From assembly GCA_963930775.1 (NCBI GenBank), contig OZ005696.1, forward strand, positions 8,610,980 through 8,674,979: 64,000 nt of DNA, written 5' to 3'. Positions 59,234 to 64,000 of this stretch are shown here, one piece after another. A model generated the notes under the pieces. It made no database searches. It was not told where the DNA came from and saw only the letters and a list, made by a program, of their open reading frames with translations. The translations under genes and the position numbers were made by a program. Origin of the DNA: Cliona cf. orientalis. Lineage: Eukaryota > Porifera > Demospongiae > Clionaida > Clionaidae. Each line of letters opens with the position of its first letter. Position 1 is the stretch's first letter.

Positions 59234-64000
<4,767 letters not shown>

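Overview
The window is animal nuclear DNA: AT-rich, intron-bearing genes with GT-AG splice sites, AATAAA signals, many terminal-inverted-repeat (TIR) elements and a non-LTR retroelement fragment. The gene content (death-domain GTPases, HSP70 variants, a tyrosine-kinase-like kinase with an HRDISSAN catalytic loop) fits an early-branching metazoan, most likely a sponge. The species assignment is inference. Exon limits below were read by hand from splice sites. For every gene model called intact, the exon lengths sum to a whole number of codons and all junction phases agree.

The window is a recent tandem array of a 12-14 kb multigene block. Four gene types recur. (1) RocDD (minus strand, five copies at 2615-10210, 14514-21510, 28576-34898, 40386-47380 and 52385-59119): about 1,065-1,080 aa, with three N-terminal death-fold-like domains, a Ras/Roc-like GTPase, a COR-like region and a C-terminal death domain. 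(2) HSP70L (minus strand): a shortened HSP70 with ATPase changes and a His-rich tail; only the copy at 50330-51969 is intact, three others are broken and one is a short scar. (3) ARM (plus strand): a predicted 348-aa armadillo-type helical-repeat protein in ten exons; the three copies with full context are all damaged and a fourth is only a last exon at the left edge. (4) HSP70-TKL (minus strand): HSP70, then a Tyr/Pro-rich linker, a coiled coil and a TKL kinase predicted as one spliced gene; one copy enters from the right edge (59234-64000), and a second at 10336-13485 has lost most of its HSP70 part.

Layout: ARM end (1-53), HSP70L-1 (298-2417), RocDD-1, HSP70-TKL-1 with chimeric debris to 14.04 kb, HSP70L-2 scar (14.16-14.26 kb), RocDD-2, minisatellite (21.64-22.02 kb), ARM-B (22.66-25.34 kb), HSP70L-3 plus a retroelement (25.57-28.01 kb), RocDD-3, ARM-C (34.96-38.33 kb), HSP70L-4 (38.57-40.06 kb), RocDD-4, ARM-D (47.42-50.09 kb), HSP70L-5, RocDD-5, HSP70-TKL-2. 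ARM and HSP70L are tail to tail with overlapping 3' regions. RocDD and ARM are head to head across as little as 38 bp, with an NRF1-like palindrome.

The most interesting signal is that the RocDD copies are nearly identical over the GTPase/COR exon but differ sharply in short patches of the three N-terminal domains, which lie on frame-preserving (phase 1-1) exons. Physically linked to HSP70 variants, an ARM protein and an HSP70-kinase fusion, this looks like a fast-evolving death-fold signalling or immune cluster with its own chaperone-like partners. That function is inference. The tandem copies could also partly reflect assembly of haplotypes, which the sequence alone cannot exclude.
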